Notes: generated from the sequence alone by a model not told the origin. A stretch of 64,000 bases of DNA from Antricoccus suffuscus (GCF_003003235.1 NZ_PVUE01000014.1:1-64000); one strand, 5' to 3'; positions 26,421-35,515 are shown, counted from the stretch's first letter. Numbers and translations: made by a program.

Positions 26421-27245
26421 ATGACCACCGACTTGGCCCTCGAGCCCGCGATCCGGGTGCAGGGCATCGCGAAGTCGTTCAAAGACCTGCGCGTGCTGCA
26501 GGGCGTCGACTTCGATGTGAAGGCGGGGAGCATCTTCGCGCTGCTCGGCTCGAACGGCGCGGGTAAGACCACGCTGGTCCGGATCCTCTCCACCCTACTG
26601 AAGTCCGACGCGGGCACTGCCACGGTGCACGGCTTCGACATCGCCGCTAAGCCCGGCAGCGTGCGCGAGTCGATCAGCCTGACCGGCCAGTTCGCGGCGG
26701 TCGATGAAATGCTCACCGGTCGAGAGAACCTCGTGCTGGTCGCCCGCTTGCGTCATTTGAAGAACCCGGGGGTGATTGCCGACGACCTGCTAGCCCGCTT
26801 CTCACTCACGGATGCTGGAAAGCGCAAGGCATCGGCGTACTCGGGCGGCATGAGACGTCGACTCGATATCGCGATGAGCCTGATCGGGAATCCGCCGATC
26901 ATCTTCCTTGACGAGCCTACGACGGGGCTCGACCCCCAGGGCCGCATCGACGTCTGGGAGACCATCAAGCAACTCGCCGGCAAGGGTACGACAGTGTTAC
27001 TGACGACGCAGTACTTGGACGAGGCCGAACAGTTAGCCGACCGGATCGCGATCCTGCACAAGGGCACGATCATCCAAAATGGAACCCTCACCGAACTCAA
27101 GGCGCTCCTGCCCCCTGCCAAGGTCGAGTATGTCCAGAAACAGCCCTCGCTCGAAGATGTGTTCCTCGCCCTCGTCGGCGACACGGACGTCGTCGACCAC
27201 GAGTCTGCCCACGACCAGGACCCAACGCGAACGGAACTACGATGA
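26421..27245 (+). CDS. ABC transporter ATP-binding protein (DrrA type)
   Basis: A 274-residue ATPase that powers a drug or lipid exporter. Walker A is LLGSNGAGKTTL near residue 45, the signature is YSGGMRRRLD near 143, Walker B is IIFLDEPTTGLDP near 158, and an H-loop equivalent TTQYLDEAEQ follows. The C-terminal tail is typical of daunorubicin-type ATPases. It overlaps the permease start by four bases. Confidence 0.93.
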   Translation: MTTDLALEPAIRVQGIAKSFKDLRVLQGVDFDVKAGSIFALLGSNGAGKTTLVRILSTLLKSDAGTATVHGFDIAAKPGSVRESISLTGQFAAVDEMLTGRENLVLVARLRHLKNPGVIADDLLARFSLTDAGKRKASAYSGGMRRRLDIAMSLIGNPPIIFLDEPTTGLDPQGRIDVWETIKQLAGKGTTVLLTTQYLDEAEQLADRIAILHKGTIIQNGTLTELKALLPPAKVEYVQKQPSLEDVFLALVGDTDVVDHESAHDQDPTRTELR

Positions 27246-28006
27246 CCACCCATGTCCTCGGCGATACCCGCGTCCTGACCGGCCGCTCGCTACGCCACAT
27301 TCTGCGCAGTCCCGACACCATCATCACCACCGCGATCACTCCGATCGCCATGATGTTGTTGTTTGTGTACGTGTTGGGCGGCGCGATCCGCACCGGGTCT
27401 GACGAGTCCTACATCAACTACATGCTCCCCGGCATCCTGCTGATCACGATCGCGTCCGGTATCGCTTACACGGCGTACCGACTATTCCTCGATATGAAGG
27501 GCGGCATCTTCGAGCGCTTCCAGTCCATGCCGATCGCGCGGTCGAGTGTGCTCTGGGCGCACGTGCTCACCTCGCTGGTCGCGAATGTCGTCGCGGTCGC
27601 GATCGTCACCGGCGTCGCTCTGATCATGGGGTTCCGCACTGGAGCATCAGTGCTCGCGTGGCTTGGCGTCGCCGGCATTCTGATCCTGGTCACCGTCGCG
27701 TTGACCTGGATTGCAGTCCTCGCAGGACTCTTGGCAAAGTCCATCGAGGGCGCTAGCGCGTTCAGCTACCCACTGATTTTTTTGCCGTTCATCAGCTCGG
27801 CGTTCGTCTCCACTGACTCAATGCCGGGCCCGGTCGCCTGGTTCGCCCAAAATCAGCCCGTGACCTCAATCGTGAACACCATCCGAGCGCTGTTCGCCCA
27901 GCAGGCGGTCGGTAGTGACATCTGGATCGCTCTGGCCTGGCTCCTCGGCATTCTCGTCATTGCCTACGCTTCCGCGATCGCCGTTTACCGTCGCAAAATC
28001 AGCTGA
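27242..28006 (+). CDS. ABC transporter permease (DrrB/ABC-2 type)
   Basis: A 254-residue membrane subunit with six predicted helices, including TPIAMMLLFVYVLGGAI near residue 35, ANVVAVAIVTGVALIMGF, ILILVTVALTWIAVLAGLLA and the last pair ending LAWLLGILVIAYASAIAVYR. The sequence PGILLITIASGIAYTAYRLF is characteristic of the ABC-2 export family. With the ATPase it forms an exporter for an unknown, likely hydrophobic, substrate. Confidence 0.9.
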   Translation: MTTHVLGDTRVLTGRSLRHILRSPDTIITTAITPIAMMLLFVYVLGGAIRTGSDESYINYMLPGILLITIASGIAYTAYRLFLDMKGGIFERFQSMPIARSSVLWAHVLTSLVANVVAVAIVTGVALIMGFRTGASVLAWLGVAGILILVTVALTWIAVLAGLLAKSIEGASAFSYPLIFLPFISSAFVSTDSMPGPVAWFAQNQPVTSIVNTIRALFAQQAVGSDIWIALAWLLGILVIAYASAIAVYRRKIS

Positions 28007-28042
28007 GGCTGAGTTGCGGAAATAGTGGCTCAGTGTGGCAGC

Positions 28043-29065
28043 CTAACGCCAGCCCAGCCCAGGAGCGACGTCCTTGATGATTGTCTCTAGGAGGTGAACG
28101 TTGTAGTCGACGCCCAGCTGGTTGGGGACCGTCAATAGCAACGTGTCTGCCGCGGCGATCGCCTCGTCTCCGGCAAGTTGCTCGATGAGCGCATCCGGCT
28201 CGGCGGCGTAGGTACGGCCGAAGACAGCACGCAGGTTCGCCTCGATCTGGCCGACTTGGTCCGTGCTCTCCCCCTCGCGGCCGAAGTAAGCGCGGTCTAG
28301 ATCAGTGGTGATCGGCATGATCGAACGGCTGACCGAGACGCGTGGCTCGTGGGCGTGGCCGGCTTCCGACCAGGCCTTGCGGAAGACGTCGATCTGCTTA
28401 CGTTGCTGGACGTGGAACGGCTCACCGCTCTCGTCGGCCTTCAGGGTCGAGCTCATCAGGTGCATGCCCTGCTTGGCTGCCCATCGGGCGGTCGCGTCGG
28501 ACGCCGCACCCCACCAGATCCGCTCGCGCAGTCCCTCGGAGTGGGGTTCGATGCGCAGCAGTCCGGGCGGGTTGGGGAACATCGGCCGGGGGTTTGGCTG
28601 CGCGAATCCCTTGCCCTGAAGTACCTGCAGTAGCACGTCGGTGTGTTGGCGCGCCATGTCAGCGTGCTCCTCACCATCGGCCGGCTCGTAGCCGAAGTAG
28701 CGCCACCCATCAATGACTTGCTCGGGTGATCCCCGGCTAATGCCGAGCTGCAGTCTGCCCCCGGCTATCAGATCGGCGGACCCTGCGTCCTCGGCCATAT
28801 AGAGCGGATTCTCGTAACGCATGTCGATCACGCCGGTGCCGATCTCGATCCGTGAGGTCTTGGCACCGACCGCGGCCAGCAAGGGAAATGGCGATGAGAG
28901 CTGGTTCGCGAAGTGGTGGACGCGGAAGTAGGCGCCGTCGGCGCCGAGTTCCTCGGTCGCGACGGCAAGGTCGATCGATTGGAGTAACGAGTCGGAAGCC
29001 GTCCGCACCTGCGAGTGGGGCGACGGCGTCCAATGGCCAAAGTTCAGGAACCCTATCTTTTTCAT
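28043..29065 (-). CDS. LLM-class (luciferase-like) flavin-dependent oxidoreductase
   Basis: A 340-residue protein of the bacterial luciferase fold, using FMN or F420. Visible features are MKKIGFLNFGHWTPSPHSQV at the start, EELGADGAYFRVHHFANQ near residue 40, IEIGTGVIDMRYENPLYMAE and GGRLQLGISRGSPEQVIDG. The organism type makes F420 possible but the sequence does not decide it. It is convergent with the exporter operon. Confidence 0.87.
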   Translation of the reverse strand: MKKIGFLNFGHWTPSPHSQVRTASDSLLQSIDLAVATEELGADGAYFRVHHFANQLSSPFPLLAAVGAKTSRIEIGTGVIDMRYENPLYMAEDAGSADLIAGGRLQLGISRGSPEQVIDGWRYFGYEPADGEEHADMARQHTDVLLQVLQGKGFAQPNPRPMFPNPPGLLRIEPHSEGLRERIWWGAASDATARWAAKQGMHLMSSTLKADESGEPFHVQQRKQIDVFRKAWSEAGHAHEPRVSVSRSIMPITTDLDRAYFGREGESTDQVGQIEANLRAVFGRTYAAEPDALIEQLAGDEAIAAADTLLLTVPNQLGVDYNVHLLETIIKDVAPGLGWR

Positions 29066-29197
29066 GTATTATTCAACTATTCGGTCCTAGGTTTTGTTCC
29101 ATCCTTGAGCCCCGGTGCATCCTGGTCAGTAACGCCGCCATTGCACTCCGGCGCCCGCGACCATGCGATCACTCAGTGTGTGCCCATGGGAGTTGCG

Positions 29198-29464
29198 TCA
29201 GCGACTCTTTTGGAGACTAGCGGTGGCAAGGCAGATGTGAGCGAGATCCTCAAGGGGCACTGTGAGGGCGCGCGCTAGTGCGGCGATAGTTGCAAACGCC
29301 GGAGTCGGCATTCGCCCGGTCTCGATTTTGCGCAAGGTCTCCGGTGAGATCCCTGCCGCTTGCGCCACTTCGACGATGGCGCGGTCGCCTCGAGTCTGGC
29401 GTAGATATGCGCCAAGACGCTGACCGGCCGCGTGTTGGGCGGGAGTGAGCGGAAGTCGCACCAT
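29198..29464 (-). CDS. XRE-family helix-turn-helix regulator
   Basis: An 88-residue single-domain DNA-binding protein. The helix-turn-helix spans about residues 30-72: VEVAQAAGISPETLRKIETG is the recognition part. It is divergent from map, with two operators in the 97-base gap at 29485-29500 and 29511-29536. The likely job is repression of its own gene and of map. The ATG at 29464 lies 21 bases from the nearer operator, which would block its promoter. Confidence 0.9.
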   Translation of the reverse strand: MVRLPLTPAQHAAGQRLGAYLRQTRGDRAIVEVAQAAGISPETLRKIETGRMPTPAFATIAALARALTVPLEDLAHICLATASLQKSR

Positions 29465-29484
29465 GCCAGTAGTCTACTCGAAGT

Positions 29485-29500
29485 CGGTATAAAAATACCG
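29485..29500. promoter_or_regulatory. XRE operator 1 (CGGTAT-AAAA-ATACCG)
   Basis: A perfect 16-bp dyad with 6-bp arms and an AAAA spacer. It shares the half-site GGTAT/ATACC with the larger dyad 11 bases away. It stands nearer the XRE gene, whose start lies 21 bases away. Confidence 0.75.
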
Positions 29501-29510
29501 TCCAGCCAAT

Positions 29511-29536
29511 TTTCCTGGTATTTTAATACCAGGAAA
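29511..29536. promoter_or_regulatory. XRE operator 2 (26-bp dyad upstream of map)
   Basis: The arms TTTCCTGGTATT and AATACCAGGAAA are perfect 12-bp inverted copies with a 2-bp spacer. It lies 26 bases upstream of the map GTG start, across the map promoter or leader. Two related sites in one short divergent gap argue for cooperative control by the XRE protein. Confidence 0.8.
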
Positions 29537-29561
29537 TCGCATTGTCGGAGAGGAAACCCTT

Positions 29562-30350
29562 GTGCTGGAACTGAAGACACCCCAGGAGATCGAGGCGATG
29601 GGGGTCACCGGCGCATTCATCGCCGAGCTGCTTGACGATCTCGCCGGCCGAGCCAAGCCAGGGGTCAACCTGCTCGACCTCGAAGAGCGCGCCCGCGACT
29701 TGGTTGCCGAACGCGGCGCCGAGTCCTGCTACTGGGATTACGCCCCGTCATTCGGCCGGGGTCCGTTCCGTAACGTCATCTGCCTTTCGGTCAACGATGC
29801 GGTGCTGCACGGACTACCGCACGATTACGCACTGCGTGACGCGGACCTGCTGACCATGGATATCGCGGTATCGATCGATGGATGGGTCGCCGACTCAGCT
29901 CGCAGTGTCGTCGTTGGCGTTCCGCGGCCAGAGGACGAGCGACTCATCGAATGCACCGAACGCGCCTTGGAAGCAGGGATTGCCGCTGCGCTGTCCGGCA
30001 ATCGTTTGGGCGACATCTCCGCTGCGATTGGCGCCGTGGCGACCGACTACGGGTACGGCATCAATACCGAGTTTGGTGGGCACGGACTCGGGCGCACCAT
30101 GCACGAGGATCCACACGTACCCAACACGGGACGTGCCGGACGCGGTCTGAGGCTGCAACCCGGATTGACTCTTGCGCTGGAACCCTGGTTCGCCTGCGGT
30201 ACCGACAAGATCATCTATGACGATGATGGGTGGACGATCCGTTCTGCCGACGGATCGCGGACCGCTCATAGCGAGCACACCATCGCGATCACCGATAGCG
30301 CACCACTTGTCCTGACTCGTCGAGATCACAACGCCGTGCCCGCACTGTAG
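29562..30350 (+). CDS. map: Type I methionine aminopeptidase
   Basis: Removes the initiator methionine from new proteins in the cytosol. The 262-residue enzyme has all five metal ligands: D100, D111, H174, E207 and E238, plus the substrate-binding H83. There is no N-terminal SH3 extension. GTG is the start at 29562, behind GGAGAGG. Having its own dedicated XRE repressor is unusual for a housekeeping enzyme, so this may be a second, inducible copy; the rest of the genome is not visible. Confidence 0.93.
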   Translation: MLELKTPQEIEAMGVTGAFIAELLDDLAGRAKPGVNLLDLEERARDLVAERGAESCYWDYAPSFGRGPFRNVICLSVNDAVLHGLPHDYALRDADLLTMDIAVSIDGWVADSARSVVVGVPRPEDERLIECTERALEAGIAAALSGNRLGDISAAIGAVATDYGYGINTEFGGHGLGRTMHEDPHVPNTGRAGRGLRLQPGLTLALEPWFACGTDKIIYDDDGWTIRSADGSRTAHSEHTIAITDSAPLVLTRRDHNAVPAL

Positions 30351-30405
30351 TTCGACCCGTCCACTTATCAATGCCGCCGACCCACGATCGCCTCGACGTA
30401 CCCGT

Positions 30406-31011
30406 CTAGGATCCGCCTCGGCTTGCCACGATCGCGCCATGGGGTCGCACACCAGCATCGGAGCGGGTCTCGATACGGACAATCTTGAACCCGGCCCGCT
30501 CCAGCAGACTAATTAGACGGGGTACGGGCCAGAAGTACGCCGTCGTCACAGCATGCTCAAATGACGCGAGTTCGGGTCCTTCACAGAACCCGAGACACAA
30601 TCCCCCGTTGGGCTGGATCGCGCGGGCGAACTCGGCTAAGACCGCGCCGATTCGCGCGGGCTCGATATGGATCAACGAATACCAGGCAAGGATCCCGCCA
30701 AGGCTTGCATCGCGAACTTCCAACCGTTCGGCTCGCCCGACAGAAAATCGGACCTGCGGATGCCGGTCCTTGGAGATCGCTACAAATTCCGGCGCAGGGT
30801 CCACACCTTCGATATCAATTCCGCGACCGTGAAGCCATCCGGTCCACTGCCCCGGACCGCAGCCGACGTCTAACAGGCGTCCGCTCAGCCCCGCGGCCCA
30901 ATTCCCGATCAGCTCCCGATCGGGATCTGCGGTCGCACTAATTGCCCCAAATAAGTCGGCATATTCCTGCGCACGCCGACTGTAGGCGCGGGCCGCGGCC
31001 GGACTCTCCAT
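30406..31011 (-). CDS. Class I SAM-dependent methyltransferase
   Basis: A 201-residue methyltransferase with the SAM-binding motif LLDVGCGPGQWTGWLHGRG near residue 46, IEGVDPAPEFVAISKDRHP (acidic loop after strand 2) and LAWYSLIHIEPARI. The substrate is unknown; this type is often small-molecule-specific. The ATG at 31011 was chosen; a GTG two codons earlier is also possible. It follows the yqeY-like gene on the same strand by 62 bases. Confidence 0.82.
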   Translation of the reverse strand: MESPAAARAYSRRAQEYADLFGAISATADPDRELIGNWAAGLSGRLLDVGCGPGQWTGWLHGRGIDIEGVDPAPEFVAISKDRHPQVRFSVGRAERLEVRDASLGGILAWYSLIHIEPARIGAVLAEFARAIQPNGGLCLGFCEGPELASFEHAVTTAYFWPVPRLISLLERAGFKIVRIETRSDAGVRPHGAIVASRGGS

Positions 31012-31073
31012 GCTCACCAGACTCGCATATGTCGAGGAAGGCCCGCCGCACCCATTCGGACGGTCGGTAAATG

Positions 31074-31448
31074 CTAGCTCGCTAGAGCGTCGCGAATCGC
31101 GGTGGCCTCAGCGCGAAGCCGATCCGCTTGGTCCTGGCTTCCACGCGAGGCATAGCCTTCGGCTGCCTGCTCGCGCTCGGCAACCTCGGTCTCGAGGATC
31201 GCGTGAACGTCCGCGTGAGTGAGCATCCGTCGCGCGACCTCGGTCGACCCCACTCCCACAGGACTGGTCTCGATGGCTCCGGCTGGCGGAGCACCGGTGA
31301 TGTTGACTGCCTCAGCGTTTGCGATCGCGGCCATGGCCGATCGCAAACCGGAAACCGCTGCTCTATCGCGATGTCTCATCGCCGCCCGCAAAGCGGTGCG
31401 TAGGCGGGTAAGAGTCTTGTCGCTGTGGGATTCATCGGTCGCGTCCAT
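31074..31448 (-). CDS. GatB/YqeY domain-containing protein
   Basis: A 124-residue helical protein with the YqeY hallmark DKTLTRLRTALRAAMRHRDR near residue 10, followed by AVSGLRSAMAAIANAEA and a late ILETEVAEREQAAEGYASRG. YqeY proteins resemble the tail domain of GatB and may bind tRNA-like or aminoacyl-tRNA ligands, but the role is unknown. It is divergent from the LCP gene across a 243-base gap. Confidence 0.8.
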   Translation of the reverse strand: MDATDESHSDKTLTRLRTALRAAMRHRDRAAVSGLRSAMAAIANAEAVNITGAPPAGAIETSPVGVGSTEVARRMLTHADVHAILETEVAEREQAAEGYASRGSQDQADRLRAEATAIRDALAS

Positions 31449-31691
31449 GCCGCGATGCTATCGACACGGAGAGTGATGACGCACGGGATTTAACCGGCCA
31501 GCGACGCCTAGGTTGAAGGGGTCCTCACCTAGCCAACCGGGCAGCGTGCCCGCGGGTGTACGCGACGGGGGCCTTCGCAAAATTCATTTCGTTCATAATC
31601 ACCCCGTCACACGTCGAACGTGAAAAGGTGAAGCCACTAGACCGTCGCAATCGGACTCGGCGGCCTGTCTGTTCAGGAAAGTGGTCAACGA

Positions 31692-32948
31692 ATGGTCGCA
31701 AGCGGAGAGGAAGACGGCCCCGAGCTGCCTGCTCATCTCGATCCGCGCACGACGGATCAACGGACCACACGGGCCGGTCGTCGTCACCACCAGAGCAGAG
31801 CGAAACGCCTCGCGATCAACGCACTGCGCGCATTCGCTGGTGTGCTGGCGGTGGCCATTCTGGTGGCGTCCGGGGCGGCCCATTCCCTGTATACAACGGT
31901 GAGTGCTAAATCTGGCAACCTTCCTGCGGTCGACGCTGGCACGCACAACGCTGATGCGAGTGGAGTCAATGGCGAGGACCTGAACATTATGGTGGTGGGC
32001 GACGATTCCAGAGACGGTTACACCCCTGAACAGCTCGCCGAACTCAGCACCCAGGACGACGGCGGAGGGCAAAACACCGACACGATCATGCTCATTCACG
32101 TGCCTGCGAACGGTAAGTCCGCAACGGTTGTGTCATTTCCCCGTGATAGTTACGTCTCGATACCCGGTCAGGGAATGGGAAGGATCAATTCGGCGTACGC
32201 CGACGGCTACGCGAGTGTCGACGGAACAGATGCCGACAAAAGCGCGGCAGGACAGAAGCTCCTGATCGAAACCGTCAGCCAGCTCGCCGGCGTACAGATC
32301 GATGGGTACGTCGAGGTCAGGCTGTTGGGGGTCGTTGAACTGACCGACGAACTTGGCGGGATTGAGGTTAACCTCTGCCAGGCAGCGAAAGATCCGTACT
32401 CCGGAACCGATTTGCCCGCCGGCAAGTCCGTCCTCGACGGAAAGCAAGCCCTGAGCTTCGTCCGCCAGCGGCACGGACTCGACGATTTCGGCGGAGACCT
32501 GGCGCGGGTCCAACGACAGCAATACTTTTTCGGGTCCGTCATTCGCAAGATCCTCAGCGCGAACCTGCTGGACTTCGGGAAAGTGACCGGGCTAGTCAGC
32601 GCCTTGTCGGGAACCATTCATTACAGCAGCGGTCTTGACCCAATCACTCTTGCAAAGCAAATGCAGGACATTGCCGCGGGCGCGGTGAAGTTTGCGACTA
32701 TTCCCCTCGCGCCTGAGAAGTTCGGCAAGGTCGACGGCCAGGACATCGTGGTGACGCAGACCCCAGACCAGATAAGACAGTTCATGATTGACCTAAACAA
32801 GGACCCGGCGACGCCTCCGTCCTCGGAATCCAGTGCACCCTCACCCGCGCCGTCGAACCCGAGTACTGGCGGCGACGCAAGCGCTCCCGCCGGCAGCGAA
32901 CCCGCGACACCCACCACGACGGCCGCCGACACCGGCTGCATCAACTAG
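31692..32948 (+). CDS. LytR-CpsA-Psr (LCP) family cell-wall glycopolymer ligase
   Basis: LCP enzymes attach arabinogalactan or teichoic-type polymers to peptidoglycan at the outer face of the membrane. The 418-residue protein has a basic N-terminus, one membrane helix (about 44-65, NALRAFAGVLAVAILVASGA), then the LCP domain with NIMVVGDDSRDG, NTDTIMLIHVPA, VVSFPRDSYVSIPG and LSFVRQRHGLDDFGGDLARV. A Ser/Pro/Thr-rich tail (about 375-410) ends in a lone Cys. GGAAAGTGG precedes the ATG at 31692. Confidence 0.9.
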   Translation: MVASGEEDGPELPAHLDPRTTDQRTTRAGRRHHQSRAKRLAINALRAFAGVLAVAILVASGAAHSLYTTVSAKSGNLPAVDAGTHNADASGVNGEDLNIMVVGDDSRDGYTPEQLAELSTQDDGGGQNTDTIMLIHVPANGKSATVVSFPRDSYVSIPGQGMGRINSAYADGYASVDGTDADKSAAGQKLLIETVSQLAGVQIDGYVEVRLLGVVELTDELGGIEVNLCQAAKDPYSGTDLPAGKSVLDGKQALSFVRQRHGLDDFGGDLARVQRQQYFFGSVIRKILSANLLDFGKVTGLVSALSGTIHYSSGLDPITLAKQMQDIAAGAVKFATIPLAPEKFGKVDGQDIVVTQTPDQIRQFMIDLNKDPATPPSSESSAPSPAPSNPSTGGDASAPAGSEPATPTTTAADTGCIN

Positions 32949-32957
32949 GTTGGACTT

Positions 32958-33854
32958 ATGAAACTTAGCCTGTGGCTTCCAGCGGACCGCTCATGGAATG
33001 ACTTGCGCAACTTGGCGACTCACGCCGAACAGTCAGGATGGAGCGGCCTGTGGCTGGCCGACCACTTCATGACCAACACGCCCGAGCCCAACGACGATCC
33101 GATGGGTGAATGCCTCGCTCAACTGGCCGCCCTCGCCGCCGTCGTGCCCCGCGTCCGCATCGGTTCGCTCGTCCTCGGTAATACCTACCGTCACCCGGCC
33201 GTCGTCGCGAAGGCCGCAGCAGCGATCGATGAGATCAGCCAAGGGCGATTCGTCCTCGGCGTCGGGGCAGGCTGGCAGATTAACGAACACGAGGCCTTCG
33301 GCATCGAGCTCGGCTCCGTTAAGGATCGTCTCGCCAAGTTCCGCGAGGCGTGCGACATCTGGACTTCCTTGCGGGACAACGACAGTACGACGTACGCCGG
33401 CTCCCACTACCAGCTGACGAATGCTGCCCTCAGTCCTAAACCCGTCGGGCCCCTGCCGATCCTGATCGGTGCTAGCGGCGAGAAGGTCATGCCAGGGATA
33501 GTCGCGCAGTACGCCGACGAGTGGAACACCTGGGCAACGCCGCAGATATTCGCACACAAGACCGCAGTCATGACGCGTGCATGTGAGAGCAGTGACCGCG
33601 ACCCGGCGACTCTGCACCGGTCGACCCAGGCTCTGGTGTTCGTCGGTCCCGATGCGGCCGCTAAGGCTGAGCACGTGAGCAAGACTCGCCCGGCCATCGG
33701 TGGTACGCCCGAGCAGATGACCGATATCCTCGGCGAGTATCGCGACGCGGGGGTTGACGAATTCATCGTGCCGACGTCCGGCATGGGAAGTGTCTCGGAG
33801 ATCAACGATTTCGCTGACCAGTTCGTGCATCAGATCGCCGCACCAATCGCATAG
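32958..33854 (+). CDS. LLM-class F420-type oxidoreductase
   Basis: A 298-residue TIM-barrel oxidoreductase with MKLSLWLPADRSWNDLR at the start, GLWLADHFM near residue 31, VRIGSLVLGNTYRHPAVVAK near 71 and GRFVLGVGAGWQINEHEAFG near 97. This fits the F420-dependent clade common in actinomycetes. The substrate is unknown. It starts only nine bases after the LCP stop and is co-transcribed with it, though functional linkage is not evident. Confidence 0.87.
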   Translation: MKLSLWLPADRSWNDLRNLATHAEQSGWSGLWLADHFMTNTPEPNDDPMGECLAQLAALAAVVPRVRIGSLVLGNTYRHPAVVAKAAAAIDEISQGRFVLGVGAGWQINEHEAFGIELGSVKDRLAKFREACDIWTSLRDNDSTTYAGSHYQLTNAALSPKPVGPLPILIGASGEKVMPGIVAQYADEWNTWATPQIFAHKTAVMTRACESSDRDPATLHRSTQALVFVGPDAAAKAEHVSKTRPAIGGTPEQMTDILGEYRDAGVDEFIVPTSGMGSVSEINDFADQFVHQIAAPIA

Positions 33855-33953
33855 CCCGGCGTCACCGCACGAAATCGCAACAGCGTTCCACGTTCGGAAC
33901 CGGCACGACTACGCTGACTTCTGCAACTGCTGATCTTGGAATGGACTAAAACT

Positions 33954-34349
33954 GTGGCCTCAACAGTACGCCGTGGACTGCGCAAGCTCCTTGGAATCTG
34001 GGTCGATGACGTCGTAGCCGGAGAGGCGGTCTCGCACCTGAAAGTCACGGAGGATCATCTCAACGGCGGCGGAATCCTGCACGGCGGTGCCATCGCGATG
34101 GTGTGCGACAGCGCCATGGGACATGCGGTCGGTTCGCTGATTCAGCCCGAACAGGGCGCATCCACCGCGACGTTGAACATCACGTTCCTCAACCGAGCTG
34201 AGCTCGGTGACGAGCTTGTCACTACGGCAAAGGTCCGTAAGCGCGGCAAGCGGATTGTCGTCGTCGATGCGTCTGTTGTGCGGACCTCAGACGATAAGCC
34301 GATCGCCGACGCGGTCGCCACCTTCGGCACCCGCGAGCGCCGTACCTAG
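33954..34349 (+). CDS. PaaI-type hotdog-fold thioesterase
   Basis: A 131-residue hotdog protein that would release acids from acyl-CoA. The catalytic loop is LNGGGILHGGAIAMVCDSAM near residue 39, with the core helix after it and ATLNITFLNRA as the next strand. The start is taken at the GTG at 33954; a TTG at 33936 would add six residues. Its stop shares the CTAG tetranucleotide with the stop of the convergent GNAT-Nudix gene. Confidence 0.82.
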   Translation: MASTVRRGLRKLLGIWVDDVVAGEAVSHLKVTEDHLNGGGILHGGAIAMVCDSAMGHAVGSLIQPEQGASTATLNITFLNRAELGDELVTTAKVRKRGKRIVVVDASVVRTSDDKPIADAVATFGTRERRT

Positions 34350-35515
34350 CCTTCGGTCATCAAGCGCGACTTGCGGGTCGGCCTGGGTCGTACGCCGGCG
34401 CGATCGTTGTGGACGGGAGTGACATCGGGATGCGCGCCAAGGACGGCAGACGCGCTGCCGAGGTGGGCTAGCTCTCGCAGAATGACCCGTGTCGGCGTCA
34501 TCAGTTGCAGATCTCCTCCATTACCGCGATCCAGTACCTCGCTCACTGGCAGCCATTCAGACTCAAACGCCTCTGTAGTTGTGTTGCGTGGCGAGCGGGG
34601 ATCGCTTGTCGGCAGGTGCACGACCATGAAATGAACCTGGAATCGTTTCGGAAATGCCGGTGGTGTTGTCCAGTCGTCCCACGGCAGCACTTCGGGCGGG
34701 CTCAGTTGGATCCCGGTCTCCTCAGCCATCTCCCGTATCCCGGTCGCCAATAGCACTCGAACTGCGAGACGCGGATCGTCGGAGTTGGATACGTAGCTTG
34801 AATCTCGCCAGATCTCAGCGAGCTCGTCGAGGTCTTCGTGAGCTACCTCAGGTGCGTTCGCGGTGTCGATCGGGTCGATCCGCCCGCCGGGGAATACCAC
34901 CACGCCGGGAGCGAAGTCCATGGTGTGCACCCGGTGTTGCACGTATACCTCCAGCCCGCGTTCGCCGTCGCGGATCGGAATGACACTCACCGCGGGCCGG
35001 GCCTCGACATGTGGCGAGATCGCACGTGCCATCGCTACGCGCGGGCCTCCCCGCTTGAGACCGATCCGCGTTTCCTCGGCGATCGCCGACGACAGATGGT
35101 CCGGCGCAGGGTCAACGACTTCGAAGCCAAGCTTCCGATAAAACGGCGCGTTCCACGGTACGTCGGCGAACGTCAGGAGGGTCATCGAATCTCCGCCGCG
35201 ATCGGCGATTGCCTCTGCGGCGGCGTACACGAGCTCTGTTCCCAGGCCGCGGCGTCCGTGGTCGGGATGCACGGCGAGCTGCTCCAGGTGGAAGTGGCCA
35301 TCAATCTCAGTGACGTGAGCGAATCCGACCGCGGGATCGCCGATCACGAAGAGCCGGCCGCCTGATTCGGCGCGCTTACGCCCAGTGGGCGGGGTGCCCC
35401 AGTGAGCGATCTCTATCAGTGGCGCGAACATCTGGTCGGCAGCCGCCTCGATATCTCCCAATAGAGCGAGATCACGCTCTTCGGCAACACGCGCACGCAT
35501 AGGCCCCACGCTCAT
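34346..35515 (-). CDS. GNAT acetyltransferase fused to a Nudix hydrolase
   Basis: A 389-residue two-domain protein. Residues 5-155 form a GNAT N-acetyltransferase: LEQLAVHPDHGRRGLGTELV (79-98) is the acetyl-CoA site and FYRKLGFEVVDP the late strand. Residues 173-345 form a Nudix domain with VVVFPGGRIDP (205-215) and REMAEETG (261-268). About 45 residues separate the box halves, as in NUDT7/NUDT19-like coenzyme A or acyl-CoA hydrolases. Both halves may act on CoA-like compounds, which is inference. Confidence 0.87.
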   Translation of the reverse strand: MSVGPMRARVAEERDLALLGDIEAAADQMFAPLIEIAHWGTPPTGRKRAESGGRLFVIGDPAVGFAHVTEIDGHFHLEQLAVHPDHGRRGLGTELVYAAAEAIADRGGDSMTLLTFADVPWNAPFYRKLGFEVVDPAPDHLSSAIAEETRIGLKRGGPRVAMARAISPHVEARPAVSVIPIRDGERGLEVYVQHRVHTMDFAPGVVVFPGGRIDPIDTANAPEVAHEDLDELAEIWRDSSYVSNSDDPRLAVRVLLATGIREMAEETGIQLSPPEVLPWDDWTTPPAFPKRFQVHFMVVHLPTSDPRSPRNTTTEAFESEWLPVSEVLDRGNGGDLQLMTPTRVILRELAHLGSASAVLGAHPDVTPVHNDRAGVRPRPTRKSRLMTEG

